A stretch of 64,000 nt of DNA from Bacillus canaveralius (GCF_002860125.1 NZ_PGVA01000026.1:62001-126000), one strand, 5' to 3'; shown: positions 36,350 through 45,633, numbered from the stretch's first letter. Notes: generated from the sequence alone by a model not told the origin. Program-made: numbers and translations.

Positions 36350-37297
36350 TTAAACGAGTTGCCTTGCCCTTTTTATAGCTGTTCGGGCCTCACTTACCAT
36401 TCTTTCTAACAACTCCGAGACAGTCGGGATATCGTTAATTAGACCAGAAATTTGCCCGCCATTCATAAAACCGTTTGCTTCCTTGCCCTCAAGTGCCCCG
36501 ATTTTATGAAATTCTTCAGATGTGAGCATATTGAATTGTTGAACCGTAATGCCCTTCTTTTCTTCAATCAAAAGTTTGCGGGCATATTCTGTGTCCATGA
36601 CCCTTCTGATTTTCCCGAAAGTCCGGCCGACAATGAGCGTGTCATGATCCGCAGCTTGCAGGAGCTTTTGCTTATAATTGTCATGAAAAGGGGCTTCCTT
36701 TGTGGCAATCAACCTTGTTCCCATTTGCACCCCGCTTGCTCCAAGCGCAAGCATCGCCGCAAGACCATTGCCGTCGCCAATCCCACCAGCAGCAACAACA
36801 GGAATTTGGACATTGGCAACGATTTGTGGAATTAGCGTCAGCGTCGTCGTCTCAAGATTTGAGTTAATGCCGGCGGCCTCATAGCCTTCTGCTACAAGTA
36901 TATCTGCACCAGCCCCTTCCGCTTTCCTGGCATGCTGGACAGACGCAACGACAGAAACCACTTTGATCCCATACTCATGAAATTTTGGAATGAACGGAGT
37001 CGGATTTCCTGCGGATAAAGATACCGCATATACTCCGTGCTTGATAAGGAGCGCGCCGATTTCCTTTACATGCTGGGATACGGAAAGAGCAATATTGACC
37101 GCAAAAGGCTTTGTCGTTCTATTCTTCGTGTCGATGATAATCTTTTCGAGCTCACCCGGCTCCATCGTGCCGGCACCGATTGTGCCTAGACCGCCTGCTT
37201 CAGATACGGCCGCCGTCAACGGCGCATTGCTGATATTGCCCATGCCGCCCTGAATGATTGGATATTTAATGTTCAGGAGTGAAGTTAATTGATTCAC
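36350..37297 (-). CDS. Nitronate monooxygenase / FabK-like FMN enzyme
   Basis: The 315-residue TIM-barrel flavoprotein begins NQLTSLLNIKYPIIQGGMGNIS and has LGTIGAGTMEPGELEK, VAEGYEAAGINSN, PVVAAGGIGDGNGLAAMLALGASGVQMGTRL. This fits the 2-nitropropane dioxygenase/FabK family. I chose GTG 37297, which has AAAGGAG at good spacing; ATG 37336 overlaps the paaX stop but lacks a site. Some family members oxidise alkyl nitronates and others reduce enoyl-ACP or related thioesters. Co-transcription with paaX hints at a role in aromatic catabolism. Confidence 0.8.
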   Translation of the reverse strand: MNQLTSLLNIKYPIIQGGMGNISNAPLTAAVSEAGGLGTIGAGTMEPGELEKIIIDTKNRTTKPFAVNIALSVSQHVKEIGALLIKHGVYAVSLSAGNPTPFIPKFHEYGIKVVSVVASVQHARKAEGAGADILVAEGYEAAGINSNLETTTLTLIPQIVANVQIPVVAAGGIGDGNGLAAMLALGASGVQMGTRLIATKEAPFHDNYKQKLLQAADHDTLIVGRTFGKIRRVMDTEYARKLLIEEKKGITVQQFNMLTSEEFHKIGALEGKEANGFMNGGQISGLINDIPTVSELLERMVSEARTAIKRARQLV

Positions 37298-37335
37298 ATG
37301 AAAAACTCCTTTGTCTGATTGTCCGGTCTTGCTCA

Positions 37336-38211
37336 TTAATCAATAATAAAAGGATGATCAAGGACATCATAATCTTCATGGCGGTTCTTTAGTTCGTTCC
37401 CTTCCTTAAAAACCGTTTCAAAAAAGCATGATGCAGGTTCGGCCAGTTCCTTATAATAATCGCTGAATAATGCAGCTGCATGGTTGCCGAGCCACCTTTC
37501 CGGCAACAACTCCTCAGGCAGTCCCGGGTCAAAGAACAAAAATTTCCGGTATTCGTGCACGAGCTTCGTTCTTTCAACAAAGCATTCGGCATCAGACATT
37601 TGCCCTTTGGAAATTTTATTTTTATCAATAATATACTTTTGGCTGTATTCGCTAATAAACTCCTGGTAGCGGTCATTAATTTCCTGCAGGTCCCAGCTTT
37701 TTTCGACTAATTTGACGTTTTCGTGGGGGCCGTCATATTCCGCTACAAAAAAGTCGACATACGGTTCAATGCCGTACTTCTCAATCAGATCGTACACTTG
37801 TTTTTCAAGATTGTTGGCGGAAATCCAGCAGCTATTGGAAATTGTCCCGAAACCACTCCACACCAACTCTTTTCTTAGTTCATCCCTAACGGCCCTGATT
37901 TCTTCCGGGATCGTGTACATCAGGATGCGCCATTTCCCGTCCCACTTTTCCGGCTTTAATTTAAAAATCCGCTTAGCAGCCTCTTCGATCCGCTTTTCAC
38001 CGCGGGGTGTTAATGAATAGTAGCTTTTATTGCCGATTTTTTCGGCCTGAACCCAGCCTTGCTTGTTCATTCGTGAAATCGCCGCCCTGACAGATTGATC
38101 ATTATGGCCAAATTCATGCAACAAACGGATCAGGCTTCCGGTCCAAATTTTACTTCCATAGTGGGATATGTAATCTCCATATAAGGTAAAAATCATTGAT
38201 CTTGTATTCAA
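37336..38211 (-). CDS. paaX: PaaX-family transcriptional repressor
   Basis: The 291-residue protein opens with the PaaX-type winged helix (SMIFTLYGDYISHYG, IWTGSLIRLLHEFGHNDQSVRAAISRM, GWVQAEKIGNKSYYSLTPRG). The middle PaaX domain has KWRILMYTIPEEIR, and the C-terminal domain has FVERTKLVHEYRKFLFFDPGLP. PaaX repressors bind phenylacetyl-CoA and derepress paa genes. That effector suits the nearby dehydrogenase complex and the paa genes at 58-64 kb. No operator could be assigned. Confidence 0.9.
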   Translation of the reverse strand: MNTRSMIFTLYGDYISHYGSKIWTGSLIRLLHEFGHNDQSVRAAISRMNKQGWVQAEKIGNKSYYSLTPRGEKRIEEAAKRIFKLKPEKWDGKWRILMYTIPEEIRAVRDELRKELVWSGFGTISNSCWISANNLEKQVYDLIEKYGIEPYVDFFVAEYDGPHENVKLVEKSWDLQEINDRYQEFISEYSQKYIIDKNKISKGQMSDAECFVERTKLVHEYRKFLFFDPGLPEELLPERWLGNHAAALFSDYYKELAEPASCFFETVFKEGNELKNRHEDYDVLDHPFIID

Positions 38212-38365
38212 TGTCTGTTCATCCTCATTTCATCATGCTTCTATATCGGTAAAATTCCGTCATATTGTCATTCTACAAGATTCGTGATTATTTTCAAAAT
38301 ATTTTATTTTTTCGAATGACTGGATAGCGCAATTCTGGATTTCAGAAACTAAATTCCGATTATCA

Positions 38366-39577
38366 TCATTCATTCCCGTCAAGATTTTCGACAATGGTGG
38401 CAATCCCCTGGCCAACGCCGACACACATCGTTGCCAGGCCATACTTAATGTTGCGCTTTTTCATTTCATAAAGGAGTGTTGTCATGATCCTTGCCCCGCT
38501 TGCGCCAAGGGGGTGTCCAAGTGATATCGCTCCGCCGTTTACATTGACAATTCGCGGATCCAGCTGCAGTTCGCTAATACAGGCCAGCGACTGGGAGGCG
38601 AACGCTTCATTCAATTCGACCAGCCCGATATCATGGATAGATAATCCTGCTCTTTGCAATGCTTTTCTGACTGCGGCAACAGGTCCAATGCCCATGACTG
38701 ACGGGTGGACGCCCGCCACAGCCGAAGCAATATATTTCGCAAGCGGTCTTATTCCTTGGGCTTTTGCCCGCTCGGCAGCCATCAATAATAAAGCAGAAGC
38801 ACCATCATTGACACCGGACGCATTTCCGGCTGTCACAGTTCCTCCAGGGAATAACGGTTTTAATTTTGCCAGAGCTTCGATTGTCATTCCGGGGCGTGGG
38901 TGTTCATCTTCGCTAACCTTTATCTGCCTCCCTTTTCGGTCGACAGAAACAACCGGGATCAACTCATCATTAAACCGGCCGGACTTGATAGCTGATTGTG
39001 TTCGCAACTGACTTTCCAAGGCAAATTGATCCTGTTCTTGCCGGGAAATCCCGTATTGCTTTGCGACATTTTCAGCCGTTTCCGGCATGCTCTCAGAACC
39101 GTACATGCTTTGAAGCTGCTGATTAATAAAGCGCCAGCCAATCGTCGTATCAAACAACTCGATATTGCCGCGCGGAAAATCATTTTCCGGCTTTGCAGAT
39201 ACATATGGGGCTCTTGTCATGCTTTCTGTCCCGCCGGCTACATAGATGTCACCCTCCCCTGTAATAATCGCCCTGGCAGCATAATTGACAGCATCCAAAC
39301 CGGAACCGCACAAGCGGTTAATCGTAGTTCCAGCCACTTCTACCGGAAGGCCTGCCAATAAGGCTGACATTTTTGCAACATTACGGTTATCCTCCCCGGC
39401 CTGATTGGCATTCCCAAAGACAACTTCTTCAATGTCGCCCGGATTTATGTCCGGATGCCTGGCGGTCAAAGCTTTTATCACAATTGCCCCAAGATCATCC
39501 GGCCTGACGCTTTTTAAGGCTCCTTTATATTTTCCGATCGGCGTCCGCACAGCATCAACAATATAAATTTCCCTCAC
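38366..39577 (-). CDS. paaJ: Acetyl-CoA acyltransferase, 3-oxoadipyl-CoA thiolase type
   Basis: The 403-residue thiolase has the acyl-Cys motif NRLCGSGLDAVNYAARAI near residue 90, NEAFASQSLA, the catalytic-His block GGAISLGHPLGASGARI, and the C-terminal CVGVGQGIA. The substrate-loop sequence GGTESMTRAPYV and the NMAxx-like start are typical of PcaF/PaaJ. It would cleave 3-oxoadipyl-CoA to acetyl- and succinyl-CoA, the last step of the phenylacetyl-CoA pathway, and can also handle the dehydrosuberyl intermediate. It starts at GTG 39577. PaaX lies 155 bases downstream. Confidence 0.87.
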   Translation of the reverse strand: MREIYIVDAVRTPIGKYKGALKSVRPDDLGAIVIKALTARHPDINPGDIEEVVFGNANQAGEDNRNVAKMSALLAGLPVEVAGTTINRLCGSGLDAVNYAARAIITGEGDIYVAGGTESMTRAPYVSAKPENDFPRGNIELFDTTIGWRFINQQLQSMYGSESMPETAENVAKQYGISRQEQDQFALESQLRTQSAIKSGRFNDELIPVVSVDRKGRQIKVSEDEHPRPGMTIEALAKLKPLFPGGTVTAGNASGVNDGASALLLMAAERAKAQGIRPLAKYIASAVAGVHPSVMGIGPVAAVRKALQRAGLSIHDIGLVELNEAFASQSLACISELQLDPRIVNVNGGAISLGHPLGASGARIMTTLLYEMKKRNIKYGLATMCVGVGQGIATIVENLDGNE

Positions 39578-40472
39578 TTAAACTCTCCTTTCCTATTACA
39601 TAACGTTTTATTATCGAAACAATACAAAATAGTTATATATTATAATAGCACATTAACAACTTAAAAATATAGAAAATTCAAATTGTTTTGGTGGATTTGT
39701 TAAAACACTGTCAAAAAGGTTACGAGTTCATCTATCATGGTATATTTGAAAAATCAGGTCTGTTAAACAGAAGAGGGTGTGTCCAGAAAGTCATCTTTAT
39801 TGACTTTCTGGACACACCCTCGATTGAAACAATTTTAATATCTATAGGCTAAATTCTATTTCTTTTAGTGACAATTAAATTCTTATTTTGCTTATCCACC
39901 CGGTAGCAAATGTATTATCCGCTAATCCTTATTATATAAAGCAGTATAATTGATGTACATACCCATCTCCGCGTTCATAAAGCAGGAATCGGTAACTGAA
40001 GACATGATTTCAACGAGGGACCTTTGTATGTTGACCATACGTCTTCAATAAAAAAGACCATCATATTTTACGAAGATCATTTGAATAGTTCGAGTTTACT
40101 TTTTATCCAGAAGATGATCCGTATCTATAACTGTATCGTGATGTCCTGCATCATTTCATCGATTGTTTCTGAGACCTCATTTGTTCGCCAGGCAATGGAA
40201 ATACGAAAATCAATAACTCCCTATAAGTTTAATTGGAATTAGATTTCGCGTATTCATTGAGCTGCAAGCCAATATCCTGAACGCATTAAAGCTACCTCTA
40301 AAGATCCCATTTTCAATCCCGTACATAAATCTCTCCCTTTTTCTATATGGTCTATATATGGAGGAAATAAAAATATTTTTTAAATGGTAAAATTATTTGT
40401 TAATACCTTAATTTTACTCTTTTAATCAAAAGTCATATTGCGTTTTATACAATTTCAATCGGGTAATTAGTA
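39578..40472. other. Gene-poor intergenic region
   Basis: About 900 bases, AT-rich, with no ORF I trust. A 72-codon frame at 40024-40242 (+) lacks a ribosome site and a known domain. The only clear structure is a 21-bp inverted repeat at 39773-39821. The thiolase promoter should lie in the first 150 bases. Confidence 0.5.
39773..39821. repeat. Perfect 21-bp inverted repeat
   Basis: GAGGGTGTGTCCAGAAAGTC plus A at 39773-39793 is exactly complementary to 39801-39821 across a seven-base loop (TCTTTAT). No T-run follows on either strand, so it is not a normal terminator. It resembles the small hairpins that move as repeated elements. Confidence 0.8.
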
Positions 40473-40507
40473 GAAAAAAGGATGAGATTTATAAATAGCA
40501 CTCATCC
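40473..40507 (-). terminator. Terminator after the Gfo/Idh/MocA gene
   Basis: The stem GGATGAG/CTCATCC is followed on the minus strand by TTTTTTCT. It lies 29 bases past the stop at 40536. Confidence 0.85.
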
Positions 40508-40535
40508 TTTAAATAGTTTTTGATGGTTTGTGTGG

Positions 40536-41720
40536 CTAGGTTATGTTTGCAACAGTCTTTTCAATATTCACCCAAACACCTTTCTCTGCAGATTCAAGAA
40601 TGGCATCAGCAACGAGTTCTACACGGTAACCATCGTTGAAGTTAGGCGACACCTCAGTATTTTCGACAATCGACTTAAAGAAGTCATACGTTTCTATGAT
40701 TTTCGTTTCTCCATAGCCGATTCCCAATGCAGGAATTGGCCACAGCCCTTCACCATATGGGTGAGCCGGTCCGGTGTATACGGTTCTGAAACCTTTCGAG
40801 TCACCTGGGTCATCAGCAAAACAAACTTGCAATTCATCCCGGCGTTCATAATTAAAGTACAGGGAACCCTTTTCCCCATGAATTTCGAATGTCAGGAAAT
40901 TGTTTCTGCCCCAGGCATTTCGTGTAGCTTCGATGCTGCCAACAGCCCCACCCTCAAATTTTAGCAGAGAAACAAATTCATCATCTACATCTACTGCCGC
41001 TTTTGGAACATCACTGGCGCTTTTAACAGTACCCAATTTATCGACTCCTCCAGTCTGAACAGGTCTTTCTGGAATCCATGTTTTCGTAACAGCATTTACA
41101 TCGGTGATCTCACCTACAAGATATCGTGCAATATCTACTACGTGAGTTCCGATATCCCCTAACGCCCCGGAACCGGCGATTTTTTTCTGAAAACGCCACG
41201 ATAGAGGTGAATTTGGATCTGCGGACCAATCCTGGAGGTAAGTACCCCGGAAATTGAGGACCTTGCCAATCTTTCCTTCCTCCAAATACTTTTTGGCTAG
41301 GGCAACGGCCGGTGTCCTTCTGTAATTAAATGCAACCATGTGCTTGACGCCTGCTGCTGTCACAGCATCCAGCATAGTTTTTGCTTCTTCTGCACCGAGT
41401 GCCAAAGGTTTTTCAGATATTACATGTTTCCCAGCCTTTGCTGCAGCAATTGCAATCTCAGCATGGGTATTGTTGGGAGTGACGATATCAATAATGTCAA
41501 TGTCGGGATCGTTCACTACCTGTCTCCAGTCGGTTGCGTAGTGATCAAAGCCGTATTTGGCAGCCGCTTCCTTTGCCAATTCTTCCGTTACATCCACTAC
41601 TGTGTGGCGGTGCGGAATAACTGGTGACGGCCAAAAGAACATCGGCATCCCTGCATACGCAAGGGCATGCGCCTTTCCCATGAATCCTCCGCCAATCATA
41701 CCAATGTTCAACTTTTTCAT
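40536..41720 (-). CDS. Gfo/Idh/MocA-family oxidoreductase
   Basis: The 394-residue protein has the N-terminal Rossmann motif IGMIGGGFMGKAHALAYA, the DIIDIVTPNNTHAEIAIAAAKAGKHVISEKPLA stretch with the catalytic Lys in EKPL near residue 105, and NYRRTPAVALAKKYLEEG. The C-terminal sheet has GALGDIGTHVVDIARYLVG with Asp and His. Members oxidise sugars, cyclitols or sugar acids with NAD(P). ATG 41720 starts the Rossmann strand and has AAAGGA upstream. An IS110 element lies just upstream and probably cut it from the rest of the sugar operon. Confidence 0.87.
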   Translation of the reverse strand: MKKLNIGMIGGGFMGKAHALAYAGMPMFFWPSPVIPHRHTVVDVTEELAKEAAAKYGFDHYATDWRQVVNDPDIDIIDIVTPNNTHAEIAIAAAKAGKHVISEKPLALGAEEAKTMLDAVTAAGVKHMVAFNYRRTPAVALAKKYLEEGKIGKVLNFRGTYLQDWSADPNSPLSWRFQKKIAGSGALGDIGTHVVDIARYLVGEITDVNAVTKTWIPERPVQTGGVDKLGTVKSASDVPKAAVDVDDEFVSLLKFEGGAVGSIEATRNAWGRNNFLTFEIHGEKGSLYFNYERRDELQVCFADDPGDSKGFRTVYTGPAHPYGEGLWPIPALGIGYGETKIIETYDFFKSIVENTEVSPNFNDGYRVELVADAILESAEKGVWVNIEKTVANIT

Positions 41721-41797
41721 AATAAGTTTCATTCCTTTCGCTGTGCTCAAGGCACAAAAATTTAATGAAAGTACTCTCTAACCCTGCTAATGGTTGC

Positions 41798-42005
41798 TAT
41801 AATGTATTTGGATAAGCAGATACACTACAGAGCACGGGGAGGTGAGTGGTGCAGTTTCATACTGCCCGCATAATAAGATGTGCCGTTTGCCATTTTCAAG
41901 TACAAATAAGTGTGCCATCGAGCACGTAAACTAATCCTTGTATAAACAATTCCCGTTTATTATGTGGCAAACAGTCAATGTCTGCTTTATCCACTATAAA
42001 TTTTA
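41798..42005 (+). ncRNA. Candidate IS110 bridge RNA region
   Basis: The segment between an extended -10 (TGC-TATAAT, 41798-41803) and the transposase start has no ORF but has clear hairpins: GCAGT-TTCAT-ACTGC (41851-41865) and GTGC-CATCGA-GCAC (41912-41925). IS110-group elements are known to encode a structured bridge RNA between their left end and the recombinase gene. Position and length (~180 bases) agree. Guide loops cannot be assigned from one copy. Confidence 0.45.
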
Positions 42006-42019
42006 GTGGGGATGTGTTT

Positions 42020-43275
42020 ATGCTCAAAATTGTTTACCCTATTTGCTGTGGAATTGATGTCCACAAAAAGTTTGTTATTGCAACGGTAGGTACGACGAAC
42101 CAGTCGGGGGTTACCGAGTACCAAACGAAGCGATTTTCAACTTTTACGGAGGATTTGCACCATCTTCTAGATTGGCTGAAATCCCAATCTTGCAAACATG
42201 TCTGTATGGAGTCTACAGGCAAGTATTGGCACCCTGTGTTTAATATTTTGGAGCACGACTGTGAGGTTGTCGTTGCTAACCCAAAATATGTGAAGGGTAT
42301 TCGCGGCAAGAAAACCGAGAAAAAAGATTCGATTTGGCTTTGCGACCTACACAAACACGGCTTGGTTCCCGGCAGTTTTATACCACCTCTGCCCATTCGT
42401 CAAATTCGAGATTTAATGCGGTACCGGTTTGAACTCATCAACTTTAAGTCGAGCGAGAAAAACCGTGTTCAAAACTCTCTTACCGTTTCCAACATTATGA
42501 TTTCCAGTGTCGTTTCGGATACTTTCGGTGTAAGTTCTATGCGAATTATTCATCATATTCTTGATCACCCTGATGATACGGATTTCGATGTTTCATCGAT
42601 GCTACACGGAAGGATGAAAAAAAAACAGACACCATTGTAAAATCCATTCATGGGAATTTGACCAAGCCACAAGCCGATAAGATGCGCGTGTGCCTTGACC
42701 ATATTGACAGCATTGAGAAGCACATCGCCGATATTGAATCCGTTGTTTTAAAATTAGTTCAGCCCTACTTGCCGCAAATCGAATTGATTTTATCCTTACC
42801 AGGTATTAAAGATATCTTTACGGCTATTGCTATTCTTGGTGAAATCGGCATGGATATGTCTGTGTTTCTTTCCGATAAACATCTATGTTCCTGGGCGGGG
42901 CTTACACCGCAAAACAATGAAAGTGCCGGAAAGAAAAAATCGGTCCGTGTTTCGCGAGCTGGCGTTTGCATCAAGCCTTTGTTGGTCCAATGTGCAAATG
43001 CTGTCATTAAAAGTAAAGAGTGTCCTTACTTCAAAATCCGTTATGATCAAATTAAGAAACGTCGAGGTCACAAAAAAGCGATTATTGCGATTGCCCATAA
43101 GCTACTCATTTGTATTTACCATATGCTTGATAAAAATGAGCCATTTAATGATGAGTTATACAATACGGACTCCAAACCAACACCTACTTATGCACCTCAG
43201 ATCACGGAGGAAATGGCTATAAGATATCTGGAAAACTTAGGTTACCAGATCCCCGATAAGCGTATACACGATTGA
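42020..43275 (+). pseudogene. IS110-family transposase, split by a shift at an A9 run
   Basis: Part 1 (ATG 42020 to TAA 42640) has the RuvC-like DEDD domain: CGIDVHKKFVIATV, VCMESTGKYWHP, PKYVKGIRGKKTEKKDSIWLCDL. Part 2 (to 43275) has the Transposase_20 domain: ILSLPGIKDIFTAIAILGEIG, LCSWAGLTPQNNESAGKKK, with the Ser-containing block. The join is at 42616-42624, nine As after ATG. Reading one A twice (-1) gives MKKKTDTIVKSIHGNLTKPQ and restores a full ~418-residue protein. Either one A was lost or the run allows slippage. GGGGATG precedes ATG 42020. Confidence 0.8.
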
Positions 43276-43302
43276 TATTTTTACTTTAATACATTTTTTC
43301 CC

Positions 43303-43330
43303 AAGCCCACTTTTGCAGTAGGCTTATTTT
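43303..43330 (+). terminator. Terminator after the IS110 transposase
   Basis: The stem AAGCC/GGCTT, with AC/GT inside, is followed by ATTTTG, 28 bases past the transposase stop. Confidence 0.55.
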
Positions 43331-43404
43331 GTTATGCGCACTTTTTACTTATGACATATTTCTGGGTTCTTTCAAACTATATACCTCCTAGAATGATAGT
43401 TTAA

Positions 43405-44574
43405 TTACTTGGCTGCATCTTGAATCGTATCCGGTGCGTCCTTATGATAAACAAGCTTCCATGATTCCAAAACATTTTCCTGTGTTACTTTGAGAGCCGG
43501 CACAGCTACATAAGCAGGGGCTTCTTTTTCAAGCAATCCGTAGCCGGCAAGGATAGCTTCAGAGATTCCCTGATCATATGGGAGCTGAGCTCCAAGTCCT
43601 TTAATGCTGCCACCGGAAGCAATGTCTAAAGCAACTGTTGTACCTAAATCAATCGTTGTGATGACCAGGTCATTGTTTCCTGAATTACGGGCTGCTGCCA
43701 ATGCACCCTCTGCCGGAACATCCCAAACTACAAACATACCATCCAAGTCAGAATTTTTGGTCAGCATTCCGGAAGCCACTTTCTCTCCATCATTAGGCCC
43801 GGTAATTCCGCCTCGCTCAACAATCTTGATATTCGGATATTTTTCCTGGATAGTTGCTTCAAATGCCTCAGTACGCTGTCTTGTTACAAAGTAATCTGCG
43901 TCATGATATATAACGCCGATTTCTCCTTTTTCCCCGAGAGCTTCAGCCATAATATCTGCCGCAGCAATCCCGTTTCCATAGTTATCGGCTGAGACAACGC
44001 TTACATAATCCTCGCCAGCTGTCAGCCCTTCCGGCTTATTATCCATAAATACTACTTTTACCCCTGCATCTGCAGCTTTTTTGAATGCTCCTGCTGTGGA
44101 AACTGGGTCAACAGGAATTCCGACGATAATGTCTGGTGACTTGGCAAGGACTGTTTCTATATCGGACACTTGTTTTTCTGCCTTAAATTGTGCATCTGTT
44201 ACCGCTACCACTTCTATGCCCATTCTTTTAAAGGTGGCTTCCAAACCGGCTATTTGAGCGGTAGCCCAGTCATTACCCGCATAGTGCATGACGATTGCTG
44301 CCGTATAGTCTCCTGCTTTAATCTCTTCAACCTCTTCTTCAGTAAGCTGCAAGGTTTTAGCTGATATTGCCGATTCTCCATCAGGACCTTTACTCAAGAT
44401 TTCCCGATCGGGAATGTCCTGATTGATTGTGATTGGACCCGAACTGTCTGCTGCTTCCTCTGGTGTTAAATCCTCTGAACCACCGGCAGTCTCTGTGTTG
44501 CCCTGGCTGCAGCCGACAAGTGCAATACTGCTGATCAGCAATATCATTAAAAGAAATAAAAAAATTTTTTTCAT
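43405..44574 (-). CDS. Sugar ABC transporter substrate-binding lipoprotein (first paralogue)
   Basis: The 389-residue lipoprotein (lipobox ALVGCSQGN) is a periplasmic-binding type 1 protein. A ~60-residue N-terminal part (ITINQDIPDREILSKGPDGE, AKTLQLTEEEVEEI) precedes the binding fold with AAIVMHYAGNDWATAQI, PDIIVGIPVDPVSTAGAFKKA, VVFMDNKPEGL and DGMFVVWDVPAEGA. It is closely alike to the second paralogue at 52.4 kb over its whole length. No permease or ATPase is beside this copy. It follows an isomerase/epimerase gene by 39 bases. The ligand is probably a sugar or cyclitol. Confidence 0.88.
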   Translation of the reverse strand: MKKIFLFLLMILLISSIALVGCSQGNTETAGGSEDLTPEEAADSSGPITINQDIPDREILSKGPDGESAISAKTLQLTEEEVEEIKAGDYTAAIVMHYAGNDWATAQIAGLEATFKRMGIEVVAVTDAQFKAEKQVSDIETVLAKSPDIIVGIPVDPVSTAGAFKKAADAGVKVVFMDNKPEGLTAGEDYVSVVSADNYGNGIAAADIMAEALGEKGEIGVIYHDADYFVTRQRTEAFEATIQEKYPNIKIVERGGITGPNDGEKVASGMLTKNSDLDGMFVVWDVPAEGALAAARNSGNNDLVITTIDLGTTVALDIASGGSIKGLGAQLPYDQGISEAILAGYGLLEKEAPAYVAVPALKVTQENVLESWKLVYHKDAPDTIQDAAK

Positions 44575-44613
44575 ACATTTTCCCCCTTTTGTCCGTCAGT
44601 TTTTACACAGTTC

Positions 44614-45423
44614 TTAAAGGTAGTCTTGTGAAAGAAATTGCCTGCTGATTTCCGCTCCTTCTTTCGGATTTGGATAGCTGTCCAATTCAACGGTAATCCA
44701 GCCATCATATCGAACATCCTCGAGAATCTTGAGCATTTCGGCAAACTTTTGATGTCCTTTTCCCAAAGGCAAAAATTGTCCTTCTGCGTAATCTTTAAAG
44801 TGAACATATTTAATTCTATCTGCGTATTTCTTTATAACCTCGACCGGGTCTCCCCCACCCGCTTCAATATGGGCGGTATCCGGGCAGAGATTGATGGATG
44901 TTAAAGGCATTAACTTATCCAATTGCTCGGGCGTTTCTACACAAGTTCCAAGATGAGGATGGTAACTTGGGATCAGTTTATACTTTTCAGCTATTTTGGC
45001 AGCTCTATTTAGTGCATCCCCCAATTTTATGTAATCGCTTTCCGAGATGCCGCTGGTTCGGACTGCTCCGCCGCCAATAACCAGGTGCTCTGCTCCCAAT
45101 TCTGCTGCCAGTGCTGACACGCTTTCTATTTTTGATAGCTCTTCTTCTAAGATATCGTCAAAAATAAAATTCCCGCCTGTATAGACTCCGATAAATTCCA
45201 ATGAACGGCTTGATATGAACTCTTTGAACTCCTGTTCTTTCCCTTTGTATTGCATAAGGTTTCCATCAAAAATTTCAAAGCCTTTGTATCCAGTTTCAGA
45301 AATATCCCTCAATGCTTCCTCTGTTGATCCATTCGCAAGATAATAGAGATCCTTTACTGAAGTAACGCCAGCAGGGTGGCCGACAACGCCTCCCCAAGTA
45401 TTCGTTTGGTAACTAAATTTCAT
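44614..45423 (-). CDS. Sugar phosphate isomerase/epimerase (TIM barrel)
   Basis: The 269-residue protein belongs to the xylose-isomerase-like TIM-barrel family. It begins KFSYQTNTWGGVVG and has ETGYKGFEIFDGNL, GAEHLVIGGGAVR, SYHPHLGTCVETPEQ, NLCPDTAHIEAGGGD, IKYVHFKDYAEGQFLPLG and DGWITVELDSYPNP, with metal ligands Glu, Asp, His, Glu. Relatives epimerise keto sugars or dehydrate inosose (IolE/IolI type). ATG 45423 has GAGGTG at good spacing. It starts a two-gene unit with the first binding protein. Confidence 0.83.
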   Translation of the reverse strand: MKFSYQTNTWGGVVGHPAGVTSVKDLYYLANGSTEEALRDISETGYKGFEIFDGNLMQYKGKEQEFKEFISSRSLEFIGVYTGGNFIFDDILEEELSKIESVSALAAELGAEHLVIGGGAVRTSGISESDYIKLGDALNRAAKIAEKYKLIPSYHPHLGTCVETPEQLDKLMPLTSINLCPDTAHIEAGGGDPVEVIKKYADRIKYVHFKDYAEGQFLPLGKGHQKFAEMLKILEDVRYDGWITVELDSYPNPKEGAEISRQFLSQDYL

Positions 45424-45443
45424 GATTTCACCTCGTCCATTTT

Positions 45444-45633
45444 TTAGAGTCAACTAAAATTTTTATGTTTTTACAGATCACCTCCTTAAAGTAATCCATT
45501 ATATTTTTCTTTTTAACAACCAATTAAATGACCGGTTCTAAGCAGGTTTCTGTGGATGAGTTCAAAATTTTTTCGACCAATGTATGATCATAAATGTGTT
45601 ATATATCCTGTGCTGATTTCTTTAGTTGACTAA
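45444..45633. promoter_or_regulatory. Two related AGTCAACTAAA motifs upstream of a sugar operon
   Basis: TTTTAGAGTCAACTAAAA (45443-45458) lies next to the ribosome site of the gene starting at 45423. TTAGTTGACTAA (45622-45633), an imperfect palindrome whose complement is TTAGTCAACTAA, lies about 170 bases away. Both share GTCAACTAA, suggesting operators for one regulator. This intergenic region (45424-45728) also has a GGGGCCA/TGGCCCC hairpin with a plus-strand T-run near 45688-45718. Confidence 0.35.

Larger units (their letters stand above)
41760..43400 (+). mobile_element. IS110-family insertion element (ends approximate)
   Basis: The element lies between two same-strand sugar genes and runs opposite to them. 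It has a non-coding 5' segment of ~260 bases, a DEDD-type transposase frame and a short 3' segment. IS110 elements have no clear inverted repeats or target duplications, so the ends cannot be fixed without an empty site. It contains an extended -10 promoter (TGCTATAAT, 41796-41803) and a terminator after the transposase. Confidence 0.8.

Noticed and set aside
40024..40242. 72-codon plus-strand frame in the gene-poor gap.
   Set aside because: No ribosome site, no known domain and composition like the surrounding non-coding DNA.
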